Origin: JANQTF01 sp041741415
GTDB lineage: Bacteria; Bacteroidota; Bacteroidia; J057
DNA: 64,000 bases
NCBI GenBank assembly: GCA_041741415.1
Contig: JBGSKC010000041.1
Location: 1 to 64,000 of the forward strand
Direction: 5' to 3'
Shown here: positions 43,270 to 51,050 of the stretch, piece by piece
Layout of the letters: every line of letters starts with the position of its first letter
Position numbering within the stretch: the stretch's first letter is position 1
The notes under the pieces: generated by a model
Databases searched by the model: none
What the model was told of the DNA's origin: nothing
The model's input: the letters and a program-made list of their open reading frames with translations, nothing else
Program-made: the position numbers and the translations under genes

Positions 43270-45276
43270 TCAGATTAACTGTCTTTTTAAAAGTTGTGCG
43301 TTGATTGCTACCACAATGGTGCTTAAACTCATTAAGACTGCACCAACCGCCGGACTTAGCATAATTTCCCACTTGTATAATACACCTGCTGCCAAAGGAA
43401 TTGCGAGAATGTTGTAGCCCGCCGCCCACCATAGATTTTGTATCATTTTGGAATAGGTGGCTTTGCCAAAGAGAATCAGGCTGGCTATGTCTTTGGGGTC
43501 GGAATTAACCAAAATTATATCTGCTGTTTCGGCTGCCACATCTGTACCTGAGCCAACTGCAATTCCAACGTCTGCCTGGGCAAGGGCAGGCGCATCATTA
43601 ATGCCATCACCTGTCATGGCAATGAATTCTCCCTTTTCCTGAAGCTCTTTTACTTTCTCCAATTTTTCATGAGGCAAGACATTGGCTAGAAAACCATCCA
43701 TTTTTAATTCATCGCTTACTTTCTTTGCTATTTTTTCATTGTCGCCTGTTAGTAGCAAATTTTTAATTCCTGACTCTTTAAGTATTTGGATAGCCTCAAA
43801 AGAACCTTCTCTAATTTGATCAGAAAAGGTAAAATATCCTGCTACTTCTTGATTGACCAGTAAAAATACCACAGTGCCTGTAAATAAATTGGATATTTCG
43901 GCGATCATGATTTTATGTTCAGACAGGTAATTTGGACCTGCTACTTTTATTTCTTTCCCTTCCACAATGCCTTCCAACCCTTTTCCGGGCAGGTAATTGA
44001 AATTTTCTGATCGGGGAACAGCGATGTTCAGTTCTTTTACTTTACGCATCAAACCGGCTGCGATATAATGTTCGGAATGTTGTTCAAGGCCCGATGCCAA
44101 TCGAAGCATTTCCTTTTCATCAAAAAGGTTGTTCAGTACCTTAACCTCCTGTAATTCATGCGAGCCTTTTGTAAGCGTTCCGGTTTTATCAAAAATAATG
44201 GTTGTGATCAATCGTGCATTTTCAAAAGCTGTTCTGTTGCGGATAAGCAACCCTTTTTGAGCAGAAACAGAAGTTGAAATGGCCACCACCAATGGAACGG
44301 CTAAGCCCAAAGCGTGCGGGCAGGAAATCACCATCACTGTAACCATTCTTTCCAGTGCGAAAACAAAAGGAAAGCCCAGGAGCAACCAAGCGACCAGGGT
44401 AACAATTCCACCTCCTAAAGCAACAAAAGTTAATATTTTTGCGGCACGGTCTGCAAAGTTTTGGGTTTTGGATTTAATTTTTTGCGCGTCTTCAACCAGC
44501 TTCACAACCTTGTTCAGGTAACTGTTTTTGCCGGTGCTTACAACCTTGATCGTCAGAGAGCCATTCCCATTTATTGCCCCGCCAATTACCTCATCATCTA
44601 TTCCTTTTTTTACCGGTTTGCTCTCACCTGTAAGCATGCTTTCATCTACATGGCTTTCTCCTTCTGTTACCCTGCCGTCCACCGGAACTTTTTCGCCAGG
44701 TTTCACCATTACCCAATCTCCGATGTTTAGTTCGCTAACAGGCACGTCGTGAATGTTTCCATCTTTCAAGTGATGTGCAGTTGAAGGCATCATTTTCACC
44801 AGCAACTCCAGTGAACGGGATGCACCCATGACCGACTTCATTTCAAAGTAATGACCAATGAGCATAATGTCTATCAGCGTAGCCATTTCCCAGTAGAAGT
44901 CCATCCCTTCTAATCCAAAAGTGATCGCAACACTATATGCCCAAGCTACCGAAATGGCGACACCAATCAGTGTCATCATGCCAATGGCTTTGTCTTTTAC
45001 TTCATCATAAAGGCCTTTGAGAAAAGGATACCCCCCATACAAGAAAATGAAGGTAGAAAGTAGCGCTAACACATATTTGTCGCCAGCAAATTCCCATTCA
45101 AATCCCAACCACTGCTGTATCATTGGCGACAGGACAAGCACGGGAATTGAGACAATCGAACAAACCACAAATCGCTTCCAAAATGAAGCTAAATTGTGTC
45201 CGGCATGTTTTTCGTGCCCACTTTCGGCATGGTTTTCATGTTTATGTGCTGTATGTGAAGTAGTATGGTCCATCAT
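43270..45276 (-). CDS. copB: CopB-like heavy-metal P-type ATPase (CPH type)
   Basis: This P1B-type pump exports copper or a similar soft metal from the cytoplasm using ATP. The 668-residue product has a His-rich N-terminus (H-T-T-S-H-T-A-H-K-H-E-N-H) instead of a C-x-x-C metal domain, the intramembrane C-P-H motif (319-321), the phosphorylation site D-K-T-G-T-L-T (Asp363), the T-G-E-S actuator motif and the hinge G-D-G-I-N-D-A-P-A-L. C-P-H with a His-rich leader points to the CopB subclass. Two 60-base samples contain 22 and 23 G or C bases, well below the flanks, which suggests transfer. No copper chaperone or regulator is adjacent. Confidence 0.9.
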   Translation of the reverse strand: MMDHTTSHTAHKHENHAESGHEKHAGHNLASFWKRFVVCSIVSIPVLVLSPMIQQWLGFEWEFAGDKYVLALLSTFIFLYGGYPFLKGLYDEVKDKAIGMMTLIGVAISVAWAYSVAITFGLEGMDFYWEMATLIDIMLIGHYFEMKSVMGASRSLELLVKMMPSTAHHLKDGNIHDVPVSELNIGDWVMVKPGEKVPVDGRVTEGESHVDESMLTGESKPVKKGIDDEVIGGAINGNGSLTIKVVSTGKNSYLNKVVKLVEDAQKIKSKTQNFADRAAKILTFVALGGGIVTLVAWLLLGFPFVFALERMVTVMVISCPHALGLAVPLVVAISTSVSAQKGLLIRNRTAFENARLITTIIFDKTGTLTKGSHELQEVKVLNNLFDEKEMLRLASGLEQHSEHYIAAGLMRKVKELNIAVPRSENFNYLPGKGLEGIVEGKEIKVAGPNYLSEHKIMIAEISNLFTGTVVFLLVNQEVAGYFTFSDQIREGSFEAIQILKESGIKNLLLTGDNEKIAKKVSDELKMDGFLANVLPHEKLEKVKELQEKGEFIAMTGDGINDAPALAQADVGIAVGSGTDVAAETADIILVNSDPKDIASLILFGKATYSKMIQNLWWAAGYNILAIPLAAGVLYKWEIMLSPAVGAVLMSLSTIVVAINAQLLKRQLI

Positions 45277-45601
45277 TTTCTTTTGTGCTTAATATACCGA
45301 TAAAGCAGTTGTTATGGCCTGAGAGCTTACCTCCGGGGTTTTGCGACTTTGTTCCAACGATACAGGCAAACACTATGTTCCGCGCCATTCACCGGTAAAG
45401 GGCAGAGGCGGCACGCAAGATTGATTTTGGCGAAGTGAATGATCAAATAAACCTGCCGGTCATGGAAAAATGCCAGCTCCGGCGATGCGACCAAGGTTGG
45501 TTTCACCTGGGCTTTTTGGCCGCCTTCCGTGCCCTTCGACCGGCTCAGGGACTGGAAGAAATGCCCCGGCTTTCATGTTCCCAGCCTCAAACTCAAAACC
45601 C
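45277..45601. other. Intergenic region upstream of the P-type ATPase
   Basis: This 325-base spacer lies between the ATPase start and the stop of the next minus-strand gene. The ATPase promoter must be here, but no clear TAnnTTTG box was found. Composition turns GC-rich within about 130 bases of the ATPase start. A TTCGAC hairpin is present at 45524-45558. Confidence 0.6.
45524..45558. repeat. TTCGAC-nn-GCTCAGGGAC hairpin
   Basis: CTTCC (45524-45528) pairs with GGAAG (45554-45558) around a CCCT-TCGACCGGCTC-AGGG core. It has the same core as 1244-1286 but an unrelated outer stem. Confidence 0.6.
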
Positions 45602-46942
45602 TCAAACCTCTCCAACTCCTCTCCCCGCCGCCAACCCAGCCAGCAGTGGCAGGAGCCAGATCACCCGCGCCTGGAAGCGCGGGTCCACGGTGGAGATGCC
45701 TGCGCAGACTGCGGCATTCGCCAGCAGACCCAGCAGCACCAGAATTAGCAGCGGCATCCATTGCTCCCGGTTGGGCGGGGTGCTGCCCGCCCCCCAGCTC
45801 ACCCACAGGATCCACAGCACCGAAGCCAGCACGATCAGGCGCTGGAGGAAGTCAACAACGTCATTCGACCACAACCCCCGATACTGGCGCGACTGCTGAT
45901 AGGAGGCCAGAAACTCCGGCAGGTTTTGCTCAAGGATCCGGTAGGGAAAGCCGCCCTCCCGCTCCGTGACAATGATGCACAGGTCAAACGAAAAGAGCTG
46001 CTGGAGAATGGATTCGGCAGATTTGATCGCAAATTTTTTGACAAACACCGGGCGGCTGAAAAAGTCCTTCACAACGGATGCGTAGCGCTCATTGTTCCCG
46101 ATCCAGCCGCCATCTTTGTTAACAGGGCTTTCAGGATCCCACATGAAGGAGCGGGGCAGTTGGTGCTGGTAGGCGCAGAGAGAATAGTCCTCCTGTGCGC
46201 AGGCGCTCGCCAGGAAGGGCTTGAGCAGACCCATTTCGTTCATTCTGTTCACCAGAAATATATTTCCCGAATGGCTGCGCACCCATCCGCCGCCCTGTAC
46301 CGCATTCAGCGCCGGGATGGACACATATCCCGCCACACAAACCGCCAGCACCCAAATCCAGCGGCCCCAGTTCATCTGCATTTGCCTTCGCCACCAGGGC
46401 AGCAGCAAAAGCGCAATCCAGCCGGCCAGCATGAGAAACAGGATGAACGGATGCGAATGATGCGAGCCCAGGGCAAACCAGAGCAGGATGGTGAGAACAG
46501 GAAACTCCCAGCGGCGAAGCTGCCCCCGGAGCATGAGCCAGCTGAGCAGGATCATCACGGGGGTGAGGAAGTCGGGCATGAGCATCCCGGTTGTGAGGCC
46601 CAGGGAGGTGCCCAGGCTCAGAACTGCCAGTCCGGCCACTGCCCACATGGCCGGAAAAGCAGGCACCACAGCGCGAACGATCCTCAGAACAATCCACGAA
46701 ACAAGCCCGGCCTGCACCATCACGGGCAGCCAGAGGCTGTCTTTCATGCTGATATGCCGCAAAAACCAGCCATAGAGCACGGGGCGTATTTCCGACGGAT
46801 TTCCCGTGAAACCCACATAGAGGTAGGTGCCGGAGTCGGCATAGAGAAAGGGAAACAAATTGCAGAGCGCCGGAGCCAGAATGGCCAGGCTGCCGAGAAA
46901 CCAGGCGAGCCTGCGGGCGGGCGCTTGATCAAGGGTGGGCAT
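45602..46942 (-). CDS. Multi-pass membrane protein, possibly a GT-C-type enzyme
   Basis: The 446-residue protein starts M-P-T-L-D-Q-A-P and has roughly ten hydrophobic segments with one large polar loop (about residues 225-340). An acidic residue just after the first membrane segment (L-Y-A-D-S-G-T-Y-L-Y) recalls GT-C glycosyltransferases, but no definite family motif is seen. The loop has several Cys and Trp residues. The frame opens at 46990; the ATG at 46942 is preferred. It is divergent from the sdpR operon. Confidence 0.55.
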   Translation of the reverse strand: MPTLDQAPARRLAWFLGSLAILAPALCNLFPFLYADSGTYLYVGFTGNPSEIRPVLYGWFLRHISMKDSLWLPVMVQAGLVSWIVLRIVRAVVPAFPAMWAVAGLAVLSLGTSLGLTTGMLMPDFLTPVMILLSWLMLRGQLRRWEFPVLTILLWFALGSHHSHPFILFLMLAGWIALLLLPWWRRQMQMNWGRWIWVLAVCVAGYVSIPALNAVQGGGWVRSHSGNIFLVNRMNEMGLLKPFLASACAQEDYSLCAYQHQLPRSFMWDPESPVNKDGGWIGNNERYASVVKDFFSRPVFVKKFAIKSAESILQQLFSFDLCIIVTEREGGFPYRILEQNLPEFLASYQQSRQYRGLWSNDVVDFLQRLIVLASVLWILWVSWGAGSTPPNREQWMPLLILVLLGLLANAAVCAGISTVDPRFQARVIWLLPLLAGLAAGRGVGEV

Positions 46943-47011
46943 GAGGATGGAATCAGCCCGAAAGGAAAGAAGCCCCGGCTGCATTTGCAAGGAGGCAGAA
47001 TCGGGAAAAGC

Positions 47012-47041
47012 TAATTAGATGATTTGCTAAATACCTAATTA
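47012..47041. promoter_or_regulatory. Possible SdpR operator
   Basis: TAATTAG (47012-47018) and CTAATTA (47035-47041) form an inverted repeat with a 16-base spacer, in an AT-rich stretch 40 bases before sdpR. ArsR-type repressors such as SdpR bind similar AT-rich dyads in their own promoters. This is an inference from position and symmetry. Confidence 0.4.
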
Positions 47042-47081
47042 ATGAGCAACTTTCGTTTGTAACAGACGATCACGATTTCCT

Positions 47082-47396
47082 ATGAGCATTCACCAGGCAA
47101 TCAAAGCACTGAGCGATCCAACCCGGCGGCAAATTCTGGAGATGCTGCGCGAGGGCGACCTCACGGCTGGTGACATCGCAGATGCCTTCGAGATCAGCAA
47201 GCCGAGCATTTCCCACCATCTGGAGCAGCTTCGGCAGGCGGATCTGGTGCTGTCTGTCAAAAAGGGGCAGTTTATCTACTATTCCCTGCACACCACAGTG
47301 CTCGACGACCTGCTGACATGGCTCATGGGGCTTCGCTCGCCCATTCATCCTCAATCCGACGACACATGGGAACCTGGCTCTCCAAACAATGGCTGA
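47082..47396 (+). CDS. sdpR: ArsR-family repressor (SdpR-like autorepressor)
   Basis: The 104-residue protein is a winged helix regulator: I-K-A-L-S-D-P-T-R-R-Q-I-L-E-M-L is the ArsR signature, and I-S-K-P-S-I-S-H-H-L-E-Q-L-R is the recognition helix. The metal-binding Cys residues of classic ArsR/SmtB are absent, and a K-G-Q-F-I-Y-Y wing is present. SdpR-type proteins repress their own operon and are relieved when the neighbouring SdpI protein senses a signal at the membrane. The gene overlaps sdpI by 31 bases, which implies coupled translation. Confidence 0.85.
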   Translation: MSIHQAIKALSDPTRRQILEMLREGDLTAGDIADAFEISKPSISHHLEQLRQADLVLSVKKGQFIYYSLHTTVLDDLLTWLMGLRSPIHPQSDDTWEPGSPNNG

Positions 47397-48016
47397 TTTT
47401 GCTGATGATGCTGACGCCTCTTGTGCTGTTCATCAGCGTGTATGACCAACTGCCTGACGAAATCCCTACCCACTGGAATGCCCGAGGCGAACTTGACGAC
47501 ACCATGCCCAAACCCTGGGGCCTGCTGCCTTTGCCCCTCACGATGCTGTTTCTCAACGTCATGTTCTGGGTGATTCCCGTTCTCGACCCCAAAAAAAATG
47601 TGGAATCTTTCCAAAGGCCGCTGTTCATTGTTCAGCTCCTCACAAATCTGCTGTTCGTGGTGCTGGCCCTTATAACTGTCGGGGTGGCGCTGGGCCTGAA
47701 ACTGGATGTACCGCTGATCATTTCCTACGCCGTGATTTTTCTGCTGCTCACCCTGGGCAATTTTATGGGGAAATTCCGGCCCAATTATTTCGTCGGCATC
47801 CGCACTCCATGGACCCTCGAAAGCGAGGAAGTGTGGATGAAAACCCACAAAATGGCCGGCTGGGTCTGGGTGGCCTGTTCGCTGGGCCTGCTCGGACTGC
47901 GCTTGTGGCTGCCAAATGAGGTGTTCTACCTGATTTTCATTCCGGTTGTGTTGTTCATGTCCTTTGCGCCGATGGGCTACTCCTGGTGGCTCTACCGGCA
48001 GCAGAAGCAATCCTGA
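47366..48016 (+). CDS. sdpI: SdpI-family membrane immunity protein
   Basis: The 216-residue protein has an N-terminal DUF1648-type segment (L-P-D-E-I-P-T-H-W-N-A-R-G) with its characteristic first helix. Further membrane segments follow, ending in the SdpI-type region N-F-M-G-K-F-R-P-N-Y-F-V-G-I-R-T-P-W-T-L. In Bacillus, SdpI protects against the SdpC toxin and acts as the signal receptor that ties up SdpR. No SdpC-like toxin is found here. The ATG at 47366 lies inside the sdpR gene. The CPBP gene follows after 56 bases. Confidence 0.9.
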   Translation: MGTWLSKQWLILLMMLTPLVLFISVYDQLPDEIPTHWNARGELDDTMPKPWGLLPLPLTMLFLNVMFWVIPVLDPKKNVESFQRPLFIVQLLTNLLFVVLALITVGVALGLKLDVPLIISYAVIFLLLTLGNFMGKFRPNYFVGIRTPWTLESEEVWMKTHKMAGWVWVACSLGLLGLRLWLPNEVFYLIFIPVVLFMSFAPMGYSWWLYRQQKQS

Positions 48017-48072
48017 GGCGGGCGTTTGCCCGTGGGCCTGATCCGGCTATCTTTGCAGGGCAAAATTGCCAC

Positions 48073-49020
48073 ATGAATCATCGAAACGTCCTGCTGTTTG
48101 TTGCGATTGCCTATGGGCTGACCTGGCTGGTGTTGTTGGGGTTAAACAGCCTTGGCGATGGGGCAGGTACCTGGACCGGCTATTTTCTGACGATGCTGTA
48201 TCGCTGGGGCCCTGCCATTGCTGCGGCCATTGTGGCCAGGCAGGTGTATGGGTCCACGAGAGAACCTCTTGGTCTCAGCAGCCTGGACCAGATGCACGGG
48301 AAGTGGTTTTTTGCCGGGTTGGGCTGGGCGCTGGGCGCTTTTTTGCTGGCTTTGGGGCTAATTGGCCTGCTGGGAAACGCCGCAGGACTGCCAGGACTGG
48401 GGAAATTGGACCTCGACAGCGTCCGCGCTTTGGCCAGGGTAATGCCGGAGGGCACGGAAGGCGCTCCCTCCATCCCCGATTGGATGATGAACATGCCGGG
48501 CTGGTCGCTGCTCATGGCGATGCTCCTGATCCAGTTTTTACTTGGCAGCACCCTCTACCTGGCCTACACGTATGGCGAAGAGCTGGGCTGGCGCGGCTTT
48601 CTGCTGCAGGAAACAAAGGTGCTGGGATATTGGAAGGGAAATCTCGTGCTGGGGTTGCTGGCGGGAATCTGGTATCTGCCTTTTGTGATCCAGGGCGACT
48701 TGTATGCCGGGCCGGTGGTCTGGGGCTGTTTCACGATGGTGGTGTTTCAGATCAGCCTGACCTTTCCCCTGACCTATTTTGCCAGAAAAAGCGGGCATCC
48801 TCTCACAGCAGCGGCCATTCAGGGCATTTGGGGAGCGGTAGCAAGCATCCTGCCGATGTTTCTGGTGGGGCAAAATCCTTTCGTGGGCAGCATGGCCGGG
48901 GTACTGGGCATGGTCATTTGCTGGCTAACCACCGCGGTAATTGCGTGGCGAGACCCGATGTTTATACAAAGCTACCCTGCGGTCTCTTACCAGATTCCAG
49001 CAGCAGAGGCGGAATCCTGA
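48073..49020 (+). CDS. CPBP-family membrane protein with degenerate active site
   Basis: The 315-residue protein has about eight hydrophobic segments and the first CPBP (Abi) motif E-E-L-G-W-R-G-F (Glu169, Glu170, Arg174). In active CPBP glutamic proteases a second motif carries a His (W-H-x-P); here the matching place reads G-I-W-Y-L-P-F, and the third H-x-x-x-N motif also seems to be lost (A-A-I-Q-G-I-W-G). It may thus be a non-proteolytic immunity or scaffold protein. It directly follows sdpRI and probably belongs to the same operon. The ATG at 48073 is preferred to the longer frame from 47986. Confidence 0.75.
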   Translation: MNHRNVLLFVAIAYGLTWLVLLGLNSLGDGAGTWTGYFLTMLYRWGPAIAAAIVARQVYGSTREPLGLSSLDQMHGKWFFAGLGWALGAFLLALGLIGLLGNAAGLPGLGKLDLDSVRALARVMPEGTEGAPSIPDWMMNMPGWSLLMAMLLIQFLLGSTLYLAYTYGEELGWRGFLLQETKVLGYWKGNLVLGLLAGIWYLPFVIQGDLYAGPVVWGCFTMVVFQISLTFPLTYFARKSGHPLTAAAIQGIWGAVASILPMFLVGQNPFVGSMAGVLGMVICWLTTAVIAWRDPMFIQSYPAVSYQIPAAEAES

Positions 49021-49068
49021 GCGAAGATTCTGCGAAATTGACCAAAAGCATCGAAGATTTGTCGGCTG

Positions 49069-49096
49069 TTTGCTGGGAAAATTGCCTGTAAGTTCG
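49069..49096 (+). promoter_or_regulatory. Probable promoter of the BioD/Pta-like gene
   Basis: TTTG (49069-49072) and TAAGTTCG (49089-49096) are 16 bases apart. The -7 box has one mismatch from TAnnTTTG and lies 62 bases before the ATG at 49159. Confidence 0.4.
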
Positions 49097-49158
49097 GATC
49101 ATCGTAGTGGCCCTGTGCAGGAATTGGGTAGTAAGTAGTTTCATTCAATCAACAGAGG

Positions 49159-50253
49159 ATGTCTGCCAATCGGATTTTCGTTGCGGCCACCAGCCAGCAC
49201 GTAGGCAAAACGACCAGTACCCTTGGGCTCATGGCCGCCCTTCGCTCGGCGGGACTGGAAGTAGGGTATTGCAAGCCTGTGGGCCAGGAGTTTGTTCATG
49301 TCGGCACTTCGCGGGTGGACAAGGATGCCTTTTTGTTTGCTTCGTCGAACAAATTTGAGCTGGTACCGGAACTTCACAGTCCGGTGATTCTGGGTTCTGG
49401 TGCGACTACGGCTTACCTGGACAACCCCAGTCAGTTTCAATTTGGCAACAAAATTCTCAAGGCCGCAAAAATCCTGGACACCCAGTATGAGGTTGTTGTG
49501 TATGAAGGAACTGGGCACCCCGGCGTAGGCTCGGTGGTTGGTTTGTCGAATGCCAGGGTGGCCGAAATGCTGGGCGCAGGCCTGATCATGGTGGTAGAGG
49601 CCGGGATTGGCAATACCATCGACTTGCTTGACCTCAATTTGTCTGTGTTTGAGGCGAAAAACATTCCCATTTTGGGGGTAATCATCAACAAGGCAGTGCC
49701 AGATAAAATTGAAAAGGTGCGGCACTATGTGGGAAAGGTAATGGAAACCCGCGGTGTGAAACTGTTGGGCATCATGCCCTACGAAGATGAACTTGGCCAT
49801 CCGCTTATGCACGGGATTGTGGCGGCGATCAAGGCAAAGGTCGAATTTAATGAGGATATGCTCGACAATCGCGTTGCCAACCTGTTGTCGGGGTCCATCA
49901 TGGGCATCACCCTCGGCGGGGAAGAAAAAGACCAGTTATTGATTGTGAGTCTTAACAGGTTATCCGAGGCGCTCCGCAAAATCGAAGATCTGCGCAATCC
50001 ACATTTGCCCTATCCCATCTCAGGCATCATCATCGCAGGCAAGGGCGAATTTACCGAGCAGCACATTGAAGTTTTCCAGCAGCACCGCATTCCGGTAGCA
50101 CGCACCACGATGGACACCTACGAGGTGGTGATTCGGATCAGCAAAATGGAGGTCAAGATCAACGTGAGAACGCCCTGGAAAGTGAGCAAAGCCATCCACC
50201 TGTTCCGCCAGCATGTAGACCTCGCCCCTGTGCTCTCCTTTCTGGGCCGTTGA
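49159..50253 (+). CDS. BioD/Pta N-domain-like P-loop protein with DRTGG-like region
   Basis: The 364-residue protein starts with a P-loop (A-T-S-Q-H-V-G-K-T-T-S-T) and a BioD/CobQ-like fold (residues 1-210, including V-V-Y-E-G-T-G-H-P). The second half resembles DRTGG domains of phosphotransacetylases (N-L-L-S-G-S-I-M-G-I-T-L-G-G, then I-I-I-A-G-K-G-E). It lacks the C-terminal Pta catalytic domain. These stand-alone proteins are often called phosphotransacetylase-family ATPases, but no acetyl transfer has been shown for them here; a regulatory or chaperone role is possible. It stands alone, with its own promoter-like motif. Confidence 0.75.
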   Translation: MSANRIFVAATSQHVGKTTSTLGLMAALRSAGLEVGYCKPVGQEFVHVGTSRVDKDAFLFASSNKFELVPELHSPVILGSGATTAYLDNPSQFQFGNKILKAAKILDTQYEVVVYEGTGHPGVGSVVGLSNARVAEMLGAGLIMVVEAGIGNTIDLLDLNLSVFEAKNIPILGVIINKAVPDKIEKVRHYVGKVMETRGVKLLGIMPYEDELGHPLMHGIVAAIKAKVEFNEDMLDNRVANLLSGSIMGITLGGEEKDQLLIVSLNRLSEALRKIEDLRNPHLPYPISGIIIAGKGEFTEQHIEVFQQHRIPVARTTMDTYEVVIRISKMEVKINVRTPWKVSKAIHLFRQHVDLAPVLSFLGR

Positions 50254-50357
50254 TTATTGTTCAGCCATTGACTTATTTTGCTAAACGGTAGCTTCCTTGC
50301 CAGGCAATCTTCCCGCAAGGAAATGTGACCATCACCAGATCTCATCACCCTCACCTT

Positions 50358-51035
50358 ATGGAAGAGTCGGGTCCCTCCGAGCGTTCGAAAAAAGTCCTCG
50401 TCATTGGCTCCACAGGTAGAGCTGGCCGCAGGCTCGTGGAATATGCCCTTGAAAAAGGCCATGAAGTCACGGCTTTCGCCCGCAACATCGATCAATTAGA
50501 CATTTCTCATCCCCGCCTGCGCACTGTTCAGGGGGATGTTCTCTACAAAGGACTCCTCGATGTGGCCATGCCCGGGCAGGACATCGTTCTGAGCGTCATT
50601 GGCATCCGGCAGTTTCGCGGCCCCATCACCCTCATGTCGGAGGGCATGAAAAACATTATCCGGAGCATGGAGCAAAACGGCGTCAGCCGGCTGCTCACCA
50701 TCACAGGCGCGGGGATTTTGCAGGAAAACGACCATGAGCTGATCATGGACAGCCTCAGCTTTCCGCCTAACCTCCTCAACCTCTCCCTCGACCACCAACG
50801 GGTGTGGAAATTCCTCAAAGCTTCTAAGCTCGACTGGACCATCGTGTGCCCTGCTTTCATGCACTCGGGTGAAAAAACTGGCCAGTTCCTCGTTCACCGC
50901 GACAGTTATCCCAAATCCGCACTCAATGAAGTGTCGGTGGAGGATGTCGCCGATTTTATGACCGATGAAATGCTGAAAAATGCGTTTCTCAGGAGCAGGG
51001 TTGGCATTGCCCATGCTTTGGAGGGTGATCATTGA
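50358..51035 (+). CDS. NAD(P)H-binding SDR-type protein
   Basis: The 225-residue protein has a K-V-L-V-I-G-S-T-G-R-A-G-R nucleotide site and an atypical SDR layout (T-I-T-G-A-G-I in place of the catalytic Ser strand, W-T-I-V-C-P-A-F in the substrate region), as in BVR-B/YwnB-like flavin or quinone reductases. No Y-x-x-x-K pair is evident, which is usual in this group. The GTG at 50325 would add 11 residues; the ATG at 50358 is preferred. It is convergent with the aminotransferase gene, 15 bases away. Confidence 0.75.
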   Translation: MEESGPSERSKKVLVIGSTGRAGRRLVEYALEKGHEVTAFARNIDQLDISHPRLRTVQGDVLYKGLLDVAMPGQDIVLSVIGIRQFRGPITLMSEGMKNIIRSMEQNGVSRLLTITGAGILQENDHELIMDSLSFPPNLLNLSLDHQRVWKFLKASKLDWTIVCPAFMHSGEKTGQFLVHRDSYPKSALNEVSVEDVADFMTDEMLKNAFLRSRVGIAHALEGDH

Positions 51036-51050
51036 CAAGACTTCTTCCAG

